Origin: an uncultured Bacteroidales bacterium
GTDB lineage: Bacteria > Bacteroidota > Bacteroidia > Bacteroidales > Paludibacteraceae
Direction: 5' to 3'
DNA: 21,810 nucleotides
Assembly: GCA_946619625.1 (NCBI GenBank)
Contig: CAMOMF010000220.1
Location: 1 to 21,810 of the forward strand
The position numbers were made by a program, and so were the translations under genes. A model generated the notes under the pieces. It was given only the letters and a program-made list of their open reading frames with translations. It was not told where the DNA came from and ran no database searches. Positions 7,682-15,568 of the stretch are shown piece after piece. Each line of letters begins with the position of its first letter. Position 1 is the stretch's first letter.

Positions 7682-7804
7682 CTAACCGGAGGCGAGGTTT
7701 CCGCTTACTGCTTCAGTAGAACCTCCATAACCGGGACTTGATGTTACAATATCATTGTTCTTGATGCTAACAACTTGAAGCATCTGATTTACATATTTTT
7801 TCAT
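7682..7804 (-). CDS. Small MKKY-type peptide, frame interrupted by amber stop
   Basis: An ATG at 7804 opens a 40-codon frame beginning MKKYVNQMLQVV, containing NNDIVTSSPGYGG and ending NLASG before TAG at 7682-7684. The same frame then continues without a break for ten codons, RSMDDWDAGY, to TAA at 7649-7651. Short Bacteroidales peptides of unknown role often start MKKY, carry a DIV/DIL-S segment and end in an acidic aromatic tail (from memory). The ten codons after the amber therefore look like the original C-terminus. It may be a single-base nonsense mutation, for example from AAG or CAG, or a peptide read through at TAG. It lies behind the Sus amylase gene, separated by two hairpins, with no promoter of its own that I can see. 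Confidence 0.55.
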   Translation of the reverse strand: MKKYVNQMLQVVSIKNNDIVTSSPGYGGSTEAVSGNLASG

Positions 7805-7822
7805 AATTGTGATTAATTTTAG

Positions 7823-7870
7823 GCGTGTAGGTCATTTCCCAGCCTGCAAAATGACCTATACGCTTTTTTT
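7823..7870 (+). terminator. Plus-strand hairpin with T7 tail
   Basis: GCGTGTAGGTCATTT (7823-7837) pairs with AAATGACCTATACGC (7849-7863), with one G-U pair, and is followed by seven T (7864-7870). It is a strong intrinsic terminator on the plus strand although no plus gene precedes it. It would block transcripts running into the Sus operon antisense. On the minus strand it forms a hairpin 18 bp before the small peptide ATG. Confidence 0.7.
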
Positions 7871-7901
7871 CATACTCCCGCCTCCCACTGCAAAAGGGCA
7901 T

Positions 7902-7938
7902 AAAAAAAAGTAGGGACAGGCGCGAGGTCTGTCCCTAC
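7902..7938 (-). terminator. Rho-independent terminator of the Sus operon
   Basis: GTAGGGACAG (7910-7919) pairs perfectly with CTGTCCCTAC (7929-7938). On the minus strand the stem is followed by eight T (7909-7902). It lies 14 bp beyond the amylase stop codon. Confidence 0.9.
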
Positions 7939-7952
7939 AATACTAAAGAGAA

Positions 7953-9290
7953 TCAATGCTTGTAGATGCGATATTCGTACGGAGCGAGGGTGGTTGTAGT
8001 GGCAAGTTGAGCAGGTTCGCCTGTCAGAAGATCGGTGACCTCGCGTCCCTGGTGCTTCATCGGCAAACGAACCTCCTGCTCGGAGTTGGCAGTGTTGCAG
8101 ATGACCAGCATGGTTTCCTTCTCATCGGTATATTCGATGAAAGGCACTTTGGCACTAAGCGAACCTGTGAGACGTGTTCCGCCTCGTAGGTGCGCAGTTT
8201 GATGATAAACCTTGAGAAGCGTCTTGAGCGCATCGCGAGTGGCGTTGGCAGAGGTAAAGTCGAGCAGTTCGTAGTTGAAGAAATTGATGCTGTTGAGGTG
8301 CCCTATCTCCTGCGAGGAGTAGATCATAGGCACTCCTGCCATGAAAGCAGTGAGGCAGAACGCGGAGAGTTCGCCCTGCGCGGTACGGAAGATAGAAGCA
8401 GGAGCAGTCTGGGAGGTCTCGTCGTGTGTAGTGATATAGCGCATACGCTCAGCTCCCTGCGGCGTAGAGTTGTACTCCGCGGTGTTGGCAGAGAGCAACG
8501 ACCCGAAAGTACCGCTACCATTGAACAACCCTTCAATAGCATACATATAACTCCAGCTGTAGAGCAAATCGAACCCTGCGGAGTAGAGCCGCGCGTCTGA
8601 TGTTTCCGCGAGCATGAGCGCATCACTCTTGAGCGTGCGAATAGCAGCGATGGCATTGGTCCAGAAGGTGAGTGGTGCGCCATCGGCATAGTCGCATCGA
8701 AAACCGTCAATGTCTGCTTCTTTGACCCAATAGAGCATGCAGGCTTGCATCGTGTCGCAGCACTCCTGGACGTTGTAGTTGAGGAAAGTGACATCAGTCC
8801 AGAACTGCTCGTCAGCGGTCTGCGCGCTTTGATACCAATCAGGGTGAGTTGTCACCCAAGCGTTGTCCCAGGAGGTGTGATTCGCAATCCAATCGAGCAT
8901 AACCCGCATGCCCTTTTGGTGAGCTGCATTGACGAGTGACTTGAGGTCAGCCATCGTACCGAAAGCGGGGTCAATGGCACGAAAATCCTTGACGCAATAG
9001 GGCGAGCCGATGGCTTTTTCGTCCGCCCCACGGGGATGGATAGGCATGAGCCATAGGACGTTCACTCCCATGTCGGCAAGTGTGGGGACATACGCTTCAA
9101 TGGCGGCAAAAGCGTTCTGCTCGGCAAAGAGTCGTTCGTTGCACTCGTAGATAACGGTTGTATTGGCGTCGGTGATAGGTTTCACCTCTTCTTGGGGCGG
9201 CAGGATACGGGGTTGCTCGGTACAGGAAGCGAGCACGATAGCCAATGTGGAGAGTGCTATGAGAGAATTCATTATGTTCGTTGTTTTCAT
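7953..9290 (-). CDS. susG: GH13 alpha-amylase lipoprotein (SusG-like)
   Basis: This is an endo-acting hydrolase of alpha-1,4-glucan, expected at the cell surface. The signal ends in the lipobox LASC (C23). The GH13 barrel shows DWIANH (region I, near 133-138), nucleophile D200 in GFRCDYADG, acid/base E229 in MLAETSD and transition-state stabiliser D290 in TTHDE. The 445 residues are shorter than the B. thetaiotaomicron SusG (about 690) because there is no obvious inserted carbohydrate-binding module, so starch binding may rely on the neighbouring lipoproteins. It is the last gene of the operon. Its ATG overlaps the stop of the preceding gene by 4 bp (ATGA), and a terminator follows. The SusG assignment rests on context; cyclomaltodextrinase-like specificity is possible. 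Confidence 0.88.
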   Translation of the reverse strand: MKTTNIMNSLIALSTLAIVLASCTEQPRILPPQEEVKPITDANTTVIYECNERLFAEQNAFAAIEAYVPTLADMGVNVLWLMPIHPRGADEKAIGSPYCVKDFRAIDPAFGTMADLKSLVNAAHQKGMRVMLDWIANHTSWDNAWVTTHPDWYQSAQTADEQFWTDVTFLNYNVQECCDTMQACMLYWVKEADIDGFRCDYADGAPLTFWTNAIAAIRTLKSDALMLAETSDARLYSAGFDLLYSWSYMYAIEGLFNGSGTFGSLLSANTAEYNSTPQGAERMRYITTHDETSQTAPASIFRTAQGELSAFCLTAFMAGVPMIYSSQEIGHLNSINFFNYELLDFTSANATRDALKTLLKVYHQTAHLRGGTRLTGSLSAKVPFIEYTDEKETMLVICNTANSEQEVRLPMKHQGREVTDLLTGEPAQLATTTTLAPYEYRIYKH

Positions 9291-10819
9291 CGTTTTATGC
9301 TATTTTTCGGTACAACAGAAAGGGTGGTGACGACAGTGTCAGAGATTTTGAGATAGTACTCGTTCTCCGATTCCGAAGCCGCGACCTGATAATCAGGCAA
9401 TTGTTTGCCCGCATTGTTATTGATAATGAGGTTGTACTCATCCCCCACAAAGCCTTCGATGCGGGTATGCTTGAGAGGCAGGCCGAGAATACTGTATTCA
9501 TCCATGCCGTCAAGCTGCGTACCGGGCCATGCGCCAAACGCCTCGTTGCTACCCCAACAATATACATAAAGGGGTATAATAGAATCGCCGGAAACAGAGT
9601 CAGAAAGGAGTTTGAGAGAGTCGGTGGCCTCATAGAACCAGATGTCAATAGTTGCGGGTTCTTTGGGCGTTGCTTGTGGATTGAACCACTCCACCTCGCC
9701 CGGGTTCTCGGGGTCGGCAATAACCTGTACGCCCGATGCGGAGATATAGAGATAGATGTCCTCTCCAATCTTGTAGTCATCGTAGTCCGATAATTGGTTT
9801 TTACCTTCATTGGAGAAGATAAGGTGCTCGGTCAGGCCCTCGTTAGCAGCTCCCATATCGAAGTAGAGATAGGTGTACTCGCCAAAGACTTGTGTACCGG
9901 TGACACTCATCCCCGGCCAACCGCCGTTGAGGTCATTGACATCGCCCCACATGTAAAGGGTGGTACTGAATCCCCAATCCATGCCATCCAGGACATACAC
10001 CACAGCGCCGTCGTGTCCTACCACGCCGTCCATATTGAGCGTTTCCACCTTGCCATCTGCCGTGATATGCAGGTAGATTGGCTCACTGCTGAGTGTAACG
10101 GGACCAAAATCCGCTAATTGGTCGGAACCATTGTCGGAGAAGATAAGCGTTTCACTCAGACCCTCATTACCCTCGCCCATATCAAAATAGGCAAGTTCTA
10201 TTCCGTTGATCGTCTCGTAGCCCGTGATGCTCTTACCCGGCCAACTGCCGCCAAGATCGTTCACATCGCCGTACATATAAAGTGTCAGTTGAGCAAAGCC
10301 GCTTTCGTCCTGTACGTAGATAACGGGGCCATTGTGGACGATGGTCTCGCTGCCACTGAAGTAAGCCGCCCAACGATCTGCCCATACATTGTAAGCCGTT
10401 CCCACAGCCGCATCGAGAAGATGCACTACGGGGTTTCCCTTGATGTCACGCTCTCCACCGCTTTTCTTGCTCACGAAGGAGAATCCGTCAGCAAGGGTTT
10501 TGCCGTTTTGGAAATCAGAGGGGAAGAGATAGATTCCCCATTTGTTGTCGGAATTAGCGGCTTTCTCCATCTGCCATGCCAGTTTGCCCACGGCAGATTT
10601 TTCATCCAAGCCGTTAAACGCGCCAAAGATATAGATCTCTTCATCTACTGCCGTTCCGACAGGGGCTATCAGTTCGACAAGGATAGCATTGCCCATGGGT
10701 TCGAACTGCGTCTTCTCGTGGTCGAAGACCAACTCTTGTCGCCCACACCCCGCGAGGATTAGTGCTGCACAAAGCGTGCACACGCATAGATTGATATATG
10801 TTTTCATAAGACTCTTCAT
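9287..10819 (-). CDS. Starch-binding outer-membrane lipoprotein, three CBM26-like modules (SusE/SusF position)
   Basis: 510 residues with lipobox ILAGC (C25; C21 if translation starts at the second ATG, residue 5). An N-terminal beta domain (about 45-160) precedes three tandem modules at about 161-262, 270-370 and 388-505. They share patterns such as YMWGDVNDLNGGWPG, FDMGxxNEGLxxxLIFSNxGxxQLSD and an aromatic strand (IYLYISA). These resemble starch-binding module 26, in which tryptophan and tyrosine stack on sugar. No catalytic domain is present. It lies between SusD and the amylase, where SusE and SusF normally sit, and one protein seems to replace both. The start codon overlaps the susD stop (TAATG) and the stop overlaps the amylase start (ATGA), so translation is probably coupled. 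Confidence 0.85.
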   Translation of the reverse strand: MKSLMKTYINLCVCTLCAALILAGCGRQELVFDHEKTQFEPMGNAILVELIAPVGTAVDEEIYIFGAFNGLDEKSAVGKLAWQMEKAANSDNKWGIYLFPSDFQNGKTLADGFSFVSKKSGGERDIKGNPVVHLLDAAVGTAYNVWADRWAAYFSGSETIVHNGPVIYVQDESGFAQLTLYMYGDVNDLGGSWPGKSITGYETINGIELAYFDMGEGNEGLSETLIFSDNGSDQLADFGPVTLSSEPIYLHITADGKVETLNMDGVVGHDGAVVYVLDGMDWGFSTTLYMWGDVNDLNGGWPGMSVTGTQVFGEYTYLYFDMGAANEGLTEHLIFSNEGKNQLSDYDDYKIGEDIYLYISASGVQVIADPENPGEVEWFNPQATPKEPATIDIWFYEATDSLKLLSDSVSGDSIIPLYVYCWGSNEAFGAWPGTQLDGMDEYSILGLPLKHTRIEGFVGDEYNLIINNNAGKQLPDYQVAASESENEYYLKISDTVVTTLSVVPKNSIKR

Positions 10820-12624
10820 TAATAGTTAGGATTTTGTTTCAGTCCGGGGTTTACACTAAGCGCAGAAGCCGGTAGCGGAAACCACTCATACTTACGGTCA
10901 CGCTTAGCCGGATAGGCCACTCCATCGTCAGTAGCACGGCCAAAGAACCACCACTGTCCCTGCGTAAACTTATCAAAGCGGCGCAGATCAGTACGGCGGC
11001 GACGCCCTTCACACAGAAACTCCTGTCCCCACTGGTCCAGCATCCACGCCTGCGGGTCACTGATGGCAATACGCCCATATGCCTTCGCATCGTTGGGATT
11101 GGCAAAATAGCGTTTCCGCACTTGGAAAACCAGGTCTTCTGCTGCGCCTACATCGCCTGCTCGAAGTTTGCACTCCGCAAGCGTATAATACACCTCTGCC
11201 CAACGGAACTCCACATCGTCGATGTCTTGAAAATCCTTACCTTCGCTCTCGGGATAGATAGGATAACGCACCAAGCGCACACCGGAGTTGGTCTCGCCCC
11301 AACGCGGTGACATAACGGGTTCAAGTGCACGACCGATGGATGTAGCGCCTTCAAACTGTCCCACCTGGTCTGCATAGTAGAGGTCTTGGCCATCGCGATC
11401 GGCATCCGCTTTGAGGACATCGCCCGAACCCCAATTAGCTTTCATCAGACCGCGCAGGAAAATGCCCGAGTAGTTGCCGTTCTCCCATTTGTAGTTGCCT
11501 TTGCGGATATCCTTGTCGTTGAAGCGCTCATAGACAGCACCTAAACGGTCATTGTAGGGAGGATCAAGGAAACATTTGGCACCTTCAGAGTAGCCGTAAG
11601 TGGAGTTAACGATACCGGAGTTGTCGTAAGACGGAGCAAGACAGCAGCAGTTCCAAGCGCTCTGCGTGGACGTGAAGGAGAAATATTCGGAATAGGTATA
11701 GGCGAGGAATGGCATGTCGCGCATCCAGCCCGCGTTGAGTTGCCCGTTCTCCATAGAAAATGCCATCACCACTTCGGGACAAGACGTGTTGGTGACATGG
11801 TAGATGTCGCGGTAGTCTGAGGCAAGGTCATAGGTTCCGTAGTCGCCATTGAGCAGTTGCTGCGCCAAAGTAGCGCATTCGGTGAAGCGAGGCGTGCCCG
11901 TGAACACTTCCGAGTTGAGTAGCATACGCATACGGATAATACGGTTCACGGCTTGGTTCATACGGTTACGTGTTGCATGAGAGCCGTCTTCTTTGGGCAG
12001 ATTTGCGTAGCAATCGTCCAGTTCGGAGCAGATGAAGTTATACACTATCTCGCACCCCTTCCCGAAATCCTCGTCTGCCGAGCCGGGGATAGTACCATCG
12101 TCCTCCGTATAGAGAGGAATTGCACCGCCCCACAACTCGAAGCAGTTGTAGTACGCCCAAGCACGGAGCGTCCGCACTTCTGCAATATAACTCTGCAGTT
12201 TTTCGTTGGTCATATCGAGGTCTTTTGCATCAAGTTTGCTCAGGTCGCTGATAAGCGTATTACACAGCCCGATGGTGGACCATGCCGTTTCCCACGTAGA
12301 GCGGATTATCTTCGACTCTGCGGTCCATGTGTGCGTAGAAAGGACTGTTTTCTCACCTTCATCATACCCCCAAAGACCGCCATTCCACACACGCCAAACA
12401 ATCTGGTCGGCACTGAATTCATTGAGGTACCAGAAGTACTCAAGATAGCTCATCGCGGCATTGCCGTAGATAGCTGCCACGGCGCCTTTTACGGATGCTT
12501 CGTTCTGGTAATAAACCTTAGCATCAATACGGTCAAACACTTGCTCTTCCATGTTGCAACCCGCCAAAAAGAGTACTGACAACAGAAGGAGTGATAATGA
12601 GATTTTATTCAATATTGTTTTCAT
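10819..12624 (-). CDS. susD: SusD/RagB family starch-binding lipoprotein
   Basis: This surface lipoprotein forms a lid over its SusC partner and binds the glycan to be imported. 601 residues, lipobox FLAGC (C23). The N-terminal TPR-like half carries the SusD signature RTLRAWAYYNCFELWGGAIP (151-170). The C-terminal half contains RWAEVYYTLAECKLRAGD and the family tail WGQEFLCEGRRRRTDLRRF. Many exposed aromatics, as in the WYLNEFSADQIVWRVWNGG region, fit glycan binding. It lies 4 bp behind susC and overlaps the next start by 1 bp. Starch as ligand is inferred from the GH97, GH13 and starch-binding neighbours. Confidence 0.95.
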   Translation of the reverse strand: MKTILNKISLSLLLLSVLFLAGCNMEEQVFDRIDAKVYYQNEASVKGAVAAIYGNAAMSYLEYFWYLNEFSADQIVWRVWNGGLWGYDEGEKTVLSTHTWTAESKIIRSTWETAWSTIGLCNTLISDLSKLDAKDLDMTNEKLQSYIAEVRTLRAWAYYNCFELWGGAIPLYTEDDGTIPGSADEDFGKGCEIVYNFICSELDDCYANLPKEDGSHATRNRMNQAVNRIIRMRMLLNSEVFTGTPRFTECATLAQQLLNGDYGTYDLASDYRDIYHVTNTSCPEVVMAFSMENGQLNAGWMRDMPFLAYTYSEYFSFTSTQSAWNCCCLAPSYDNSGIVNSTYGYSEGAKCFLDPPYNDRLGAVYERFNDKDIRKGNYKWENGNYSGIFLRGLMKANWGSGDVLKADADRDGQDLYYADQVGQFEGATSIGRALEPVMSPRWGETNSGVRLVRYPIYPESEGKDFQDIDDVEFRWAEVYYTLAECKLRAGDVGAAEDLVFQVRKRYFANPNDAKAYGRIAISDPQAWMLDQWGQEFLCEGRRRRTDLRRFDKFTQGQWWFFGRATDDGVAYPAKRDRKYEWFPLPASALSVNPGLKQNPNY

Positions 12625-12628
12625 GATG

Positions 12629-15547
12629 TTAATGCAAATTGAGAGTTACACCTAAACAAAGTTGCGTAGCCGTAGGATAGGCGGAAGATACGTCCACACC
12701 TGGCGTTATACCAGTCACTGTGACAATACTGGGGTCGTTGCCGGAGTAACGCGTCATGGTGACAATATTCTTCGCTGTCACATATAAGCGCAGACCATCC
12801 ACCACTTTGTCTTGCCAACGCCAATTGTACCCCAACGTGATGTTATCGAGCTTGAAGTACGAACCATCCTCGAGGAAATAGTTGGTAATAACGCCGCCGC
12901 CCGTCTTCACATATTTATCCGTTGTGTAGGCTGTACGCAGCACATTGTCGCTTCCGCAACCCACCAGACCCATGCCATACTTGCGCATGTTGAAAATATC
13001 GTAGTCGAAAGCACCGGTGAAGAGAATGGACAAATCAAAATTATAGAACTCAAAACTGTTCGTCCAACTCAGCGTATGACGAGGCGCACCGTTCCCTATG
13101 TTCCGCTTCCACGACGGGTCGGCTGAACCCACGGGCTGGGCGTTGTGCTCTTTGTCATAAACGAGCATGTTGCCGCTTTGGTCAATCCCGGCAAACTCAT
13201 AGCCGTAGAACTGACCAATCTCACTTCCTTCCTCTACACGGAAGAAATACTCCGAAGTACCCACACCGGGCTTCAAGTAGAGGTCGAGATAAGCCGCCTG
13301 ATACACATCGTTGGACAATTTGGTCAGATACGTGCGACCGTAGGCATAATTGACTCCCATCGTCCAATCAAAATTCTTGCCACGAATAATGTCACCGCTC
13401 AAACTCAGTTCCACGCCACGATTCGTTGTAGTGCCCACATTGACCAAAATAGAGGGATGCACATACGGAGGTTGAGGCGCTGTATATTGGTAGAGCAAAT
13501 CCGGTGAACGACGAATATAGTACTCAATACTTCCGCGAAGACGATTCCATAAATCGAAATCCACACCGATATTATAGCTCTCCGACTTCTCCCAACTCAG
13601 CAAAGGATTAGCGTTGGAGGAAGAAGCATAGCCCACAACCCACTCACCGTCCATAAAATACTGGTGACGAGGAGAATAGGTGGCAAGAGACTGATATGCA
13701 TCATTGGGTTCACGACCTGTCTGACCATAGGAGAAACGAGGCTTAAGACTCTTCACTACACCTTTTACCGGCTCCATGAAGTCCGCAGACGTCATCTCCC
13801 ATGCTATACTGGCTGAGGGAAAATTACCCCAGCGACTCTTCGAGCCGAACTTCGTACTCGCCTCACGACGGATACTCGCACTCACAAAAAGCATGTCCCG
13901 CCAATTGTAATTGACGCGCCCGAAGAAACCTAACAGCGAGTTTTGGGTCTTACCGGACCACATGCTGGCGAGACCTTGCGCCAACCAACTGCCCGAAGCC
14001 AAATTGTTCCAGAGCATGTTGTCGAAAGTGAAGTCACGGTTTTCAGCACCTGCTTGTTCCCACGTGTGTTGCTCCCAAGAAGTTCCGGCCACAACGCGCA
14101 AGGTATGATCATCCATCTGAAAATCATAGTTGATCAACCAATCAAGGTGGTGGGTCTGATTCTTCTGATAATTGATGTTAGCACGGCCTTTGTAACCACC
14201 CCAATAGCTCTCGTTCGAAAGAGAGGAAGCATACGTGTTGGACTTGAGGTCGTTGTAGTCCAACGAGTAGGCAACGGAGGTGTTCAGACCATGATGCTCA
14301 TCGGAATAGAGTTTCACCTTGAGCCCCACATTGGCGAGCACATACAAGCGCTGACCATTGGACGCCGTCTCAAGCAGGCGGGTCACGGGGTTGGTCGCTC
14401 CGGTGGTACCCGTCGGCTGGTAGTACGACCCGTCCTCATTATAGATAGGCATGGTGGGATTCATGCTCAAAGCATTATCCACCTGACTGTTATCGCCCCA
14501 TTTCTCGTCCACACGACGCCCCGCCAAACTGGCAGAAATAGTGAGATAGTCTTTCAGAATCTTCTGCTCCATAGCAAATCGGCCTCCGTACTCGCGACGA
14601 CCGCTGACGATGTCAAGACCCGTTGCATCTTTGTAGTTGAGAGATGCACTATAGCTACCTCCCTTCACGGAAGTAGCCACGTTCACGTACTGGTTGATGT
14701 CGTACGCCGCAGGACGCGTGATGGCACCATACCAATCGGTATTATAGCCATAGTCCGTGCCACGACGGGAGCGACGGAACTCATCAGCAGACAATACAGC
14801 CATATGCGGTTTAGCCACATTGGCTCCAAAATAAGAATCGTATGTCACACTGACCCTGCCTTGTTCGGACGAACCTTTCTTCGTAGTAATAAGCACGACA
14901 CCATTGGCGCCACGAGTACCGTAAATAGCCGCAGAAGCAGCGTCCTTGAGCACGGTGATGGATTCGATGTCTTGCGAACTGAGATTACGGATATCACCGC
15001 CCGCAATACCATCAATCACATAAAGAGGTTCGTTGCTACCACTCAGAGAGCCTGCGCCGCGAATCTGCAACGAAGAAGAGGCATTAGGATCCGCAGCAGA
15101 GGTGCTGTTCACAGTCAAACCTGCCACCTTACCGTTGAGCATTTCCATCGGATTGTTCATCGGCCCTTTCACAAAACTCTTACTATCAATCTGAACAATA
15201 GAACTGGACACCTCTTTCTTACTGAGACTACCATAGCCGATAACTACGACTTCTTCCAGTTGCTCGGAATCTTCGGAAAGTTGCACTTTCATGTTCTGCG
15301 ATGCGGGCAGAGTTTGCGACTGATACCCCATGTAAGAGAAAACAAGCGGTGCTCCCTCTTCACAAGTAATCTCGAACTGACCATCGAAGTCGGTGATTGT
15401 TCCGTTGGTCGTGCCCTCTACGAGCACGGAAGCACCGATTAGCGTTTCACCGCCGGTGTCGGTAACCACTCCTCGGAAGACGCGAGGCTGTGCACAGACC
15501 AAGGCACTAAGCCAAAGGAGTGGAAGGATGAGAATTCTTCGTTTCAT
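12629..15547 (-). CDS. susC: SusC/RagA family TonB-dependent outer-membrane transporter
   Basis: This is an outer-membrane beta-barrel that imports malto-oligosaccharides with energy from TonB-ExbBD. 972 residues. A signal peptide (1-19, ending VCAQP) is followed by a carboxypeptidase-regulatory-like domain (about 22-95; GVVTDTGGETLIGASV). A TonB-box-like EEVVVIGYG lies near 98-106. The plug has the SusC signature PLYVIDGIAGGDIRNL (174-189) and AIYGTRGANGVVLITTKKG (207-225). The barrel runs to the C-terminal VTLNLH. No anti-sigma-interacting STN domain is present, which fits control by a SusR protein rather than an ECF sigma pair. It lies 21 bp behind the GH97 gene and 4 bp before susD. Confidence 0.96.
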   Translation of the reverse strand: MKRRILILPLLWLSALVCAQPRVFRGVVTDTGGETLIGASVLVEGTTNGTITDFDGQFEITCEEGAPLVFSYMGYQSQTLPASQNMKVQLSEDSEQLEEVVVIGYGSLSKKEVSSSIVQIDSKSFVKGPMNNPMEMLNGKVAGLTVNSTSAADPNASSSLQIRGAGSLSGSNEPLYVIDGIAGGDIRNLSSQDIESITVLKDAASAAIYGTRGANGVVLITTKKGSSEQGRVSVTYDSYFGANVAKPHMAVLSADEFRRSRRGTDYGYNTDWYGAITRPAAYDINQYVNVATSVKGGSYSASLNYKDATGLDIVSGRREYGGRFAMEQKILKDYLTISASLAGRRVDEKWGDNSQVDNALSMNPTMPIYNEDGSYYQPTGTTGATNPVTRLLETASNGQRLYVLANVGLKVKLYSDEHHGLNTSVAYSLDYNDLKSNTYASSLSNESYWGGYKGRANINYQKNQTHHLDWLINYDFQMDDHTLRVVAGTSWEQHTWEQAGAENRDFTFDNMLWNNLASGSWLAQGLASMWSGKTQNSLLGFFGRVNYNWRDMLFVSASIRREASTKFGSKSRWGNFPSASIAWEMTSADFMEPVKGVVKSLKPRFSYGQTGREPNDAYQSLATYSPRHQYFMDGEWVVGYASSSNANPLLSWEKSESYNIGVDFDLWNRLRGSIEYYIRRSPDLLYQYTAPQPPYVHPSILVNVGTTTNRGVELSLSGDIIRGKNFDWTMGVNYAYGRTYLTKLSNDVYQAAYLDLYLKPGVGTSEYFFRVEEGSEIGQFYGYEFAGIDQSGNMLVYDKEHNAQPVGSADPSWKRNIGNGAPRHTLSWTNSFEFYNFDLSILFTGAFDYDIFNMRKYGMGLVGCGSDNVLRTAYTTDKYVKTGGGVITNYFLEDGSYFKLDNITLGYNWRWQDKVVDGLRLYVTAKNIVTMTRYSGNDPSIVTVTGITPGVDVSSAYPTATQLCLGVTLNLH

Positions 15548-15568
15548 GTGTGTATGTTGATTAGTTGA

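Noticed and set aside
13943..15442. 499-codon plus-strand ORF opposite susC
   Set aside because: It lies wholly antisense to a full-length SusC with all domains in place, and has no promoter or family motif.
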